Origin: Toxoplasma gondii ME49
Taxonomy: Eukaryota; Apicomplexa; Conoidasida; Eucoccidiorida; Sarcocystidae
Reading direction: 5' to 3'
Length of the DNA: 64,000 nt
Assembly (NCBI RefSeq): GCF_000006565.2
Contig: NC_031480.1
Coordinates: 2,062,144 to 2,126,143, forward strand
In this document: piece after piece, positions 62,937 through 64,000 of the stretch
Numbering within the stretch: position 1 is the first letter of the stretch
Layout of the letters: the number at the start of each line of letters is the position of its first letter
Notes under the pieces: model-generated
The model's input: only the letters and a program-made list of their open reading frames with translations
Told to the model about the DNA's origin: nothing
Database searches by the model: none
Program-made: the position numbers and the translations under genes

Positions 62937-64000
62937 TTTCGTTTATCCGTGAGGTTTAAACACTTGAATGAAGCGTTTTGATATTCAAGTATACCCAGCA
63001 TCGTAGACCTTTACTGCGGCAAGAGGCTTCGTTGCAAAAATCCCTTTGACTAAAACGCCTAGCTCGACCGACAGCACAGTCGGACTCTGACGAGTGCCAA
63101 AAAGATGAGGACCTTCCCATCCTCGGCATCGGCACGTACGCCTGAAGCATGCTTCAGCGATTCCTCAGGGCGCATGCAAAAACCATTCAGCCAACCTCAA
63201 AAACAAATCCACAGTGGAGCGTCTATGTGAAGCACTGTGCGTTAGGTTTATGGCGGCTTCCAGCGCGGATTTTTGAAGTCGTGATTCTCACTGTGGTCGC
63301 CTCCTTCCTCCTGGGTGTTCTCCGGCACTCTCAGACTCGCTACACAGCTGGACATCGAGATGTATCTCTGCATGCGGAAATTGACGTATTCACGAAGCCA
63401 AAGGCCCTTTCGCACACACCTGAACTTTGATGATCTTTACAGAAACTTCGCCTTTTCGGGGAATACATCTGGCTCCAAGTAGGGATTGCCGGCGAGTCAA
63501 AAGCGCACAGGCATGTCTCGCTGCCGAGCGCTTAATGACATATCTGGACAGCCAGCATGGCGCCCTAGAGGCTGCCAGGTATCCGCCACACACTTGAACA
63601 GGCGCGTCAGTCCGCATGCAGCGACGCGTAAAAACGACAAGCGGACAGAAATCGCTTTTTAGATGCAATTCCACACACGGCTTTGTGTCACCTATTCAAG
63701 CGTCTCCGAGCAAGGGAGATACACGTTTCTTAGATCGGCGAACTCCCGCCGGCTGAGCAGTTCAGAGACAAGAATCGAGACATGTAGACCAATTCACTTT
63801 TACCTGTTGCCTTCGCCTCCCAGTCGCGCTCAGACGTAACTGTTTCTCCGGCCGCCTCCTCGAAGGCTTGCACCTCATGCCGGTCTCTTTGTGCTGCAAA
63901 ACACACATTCTCGCAGCCGCCAAACTCAAGAAAGAGACCTTTTTCTCTTTCTTGTTCTCTTTCGTTTTCTCTTTTGTGTTCTCTTTCTTGTTCTTTTTTG
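62937..64000. promoter_or_regulatory. Upstream region of the 59-63 kb gene, and window end
   Basis: Probably the promoter and 5' UTR of the minus-strand gene starting at 62936. A plus ORF at 63149-63430 (93 codons) has one hydrophobic segment (IFEVVILTVVASFLLGVL) but no other support. The last 75 bases are a CTTTT/GTTCT pyrimidine-rich tract. Confidence 0.35.

Overview
The window looks like nuclear DNA of a coccidian apicomplexan, most likely Toxoplasma gondii or a close relative such as Neospora or Hammondia. The basis is GT-AG introns of a few hundred bases in nearly every gene, GC-rich exons with long Ser, Glu and Arg tracts, very many (TA)n tracts, the frequent palindrome TGCATGC, and an apicoplast-type fatty-acid synthesis gene (FabG) with a bipartite leader. 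No bacterial operons, tRNA, rRNA or CRISPR array were seen. All gene models are hand-built from reading frames, splice motifs and splice phase.

Layout. (1) About 0.1-13.0 kb, plus strand: a gene broken into tiny exons. About 30 acceptor/donor pairs enclose only 3, 9, 12 or 27 bases, always a whole number of codons. Sixteen or seventeen of these exons are a single codon. Joined, they stay open in one phase only and spell a short amphipathic stretch followed by a membrane helix. This is the outstanding feature of the window. (2) 13.0-16.0 kb: an AT-richer stretch with unrecognised ORFs. (3) 16.5-22.0 kb, minus: a five-exon WD40-repeat protein of about 1,265 aa. (4) 23.9-27.6 kb, plus: five-exon FabG, with a segment resembling mitochondrial cytochrome b in intron 1. 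(5) 29.7-37.9 kb, minus: an EngB/YihA-type ribosome-assembly GTPase whose G domain is split over six exons, with a long, only partly resolved N-terminal region. (6) About 37.4-43.1 kb, plus: a large unrecognised protein with poly-Ser tracts. (7) 43.6-44.2 kb: a minisatellite with dimeric higher-order structure. (8) 44.8-46.8 kb, minus: weak low-complexity and membrane exons. (9) 48.6-54.1 kb, minus: a five-exon Sec20-type ER SNARE. (10) 54-59 kb: mostly unassigned. (11) 59.3-62.9 kb, minus: an acidic coiled-coil protein. (12) 62.9-64 kb: upstream region ending in a pyrimidine-rich tract.

The genes do not form one pathway. FabG (apicoplast fatty-acid synthesis) and the EngB-like GTPase (organelle ribosome assembly) are convergent neighbours, and both probably act in organelles. 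FabG and the WD40 gene are divergent and share a 1.85 kb upstream region. Sec20 acts in Golgi-to-ER retrograde fusion. The micro-exon gene is unrecognised; its peptide looks like a small single-span membrane protein.
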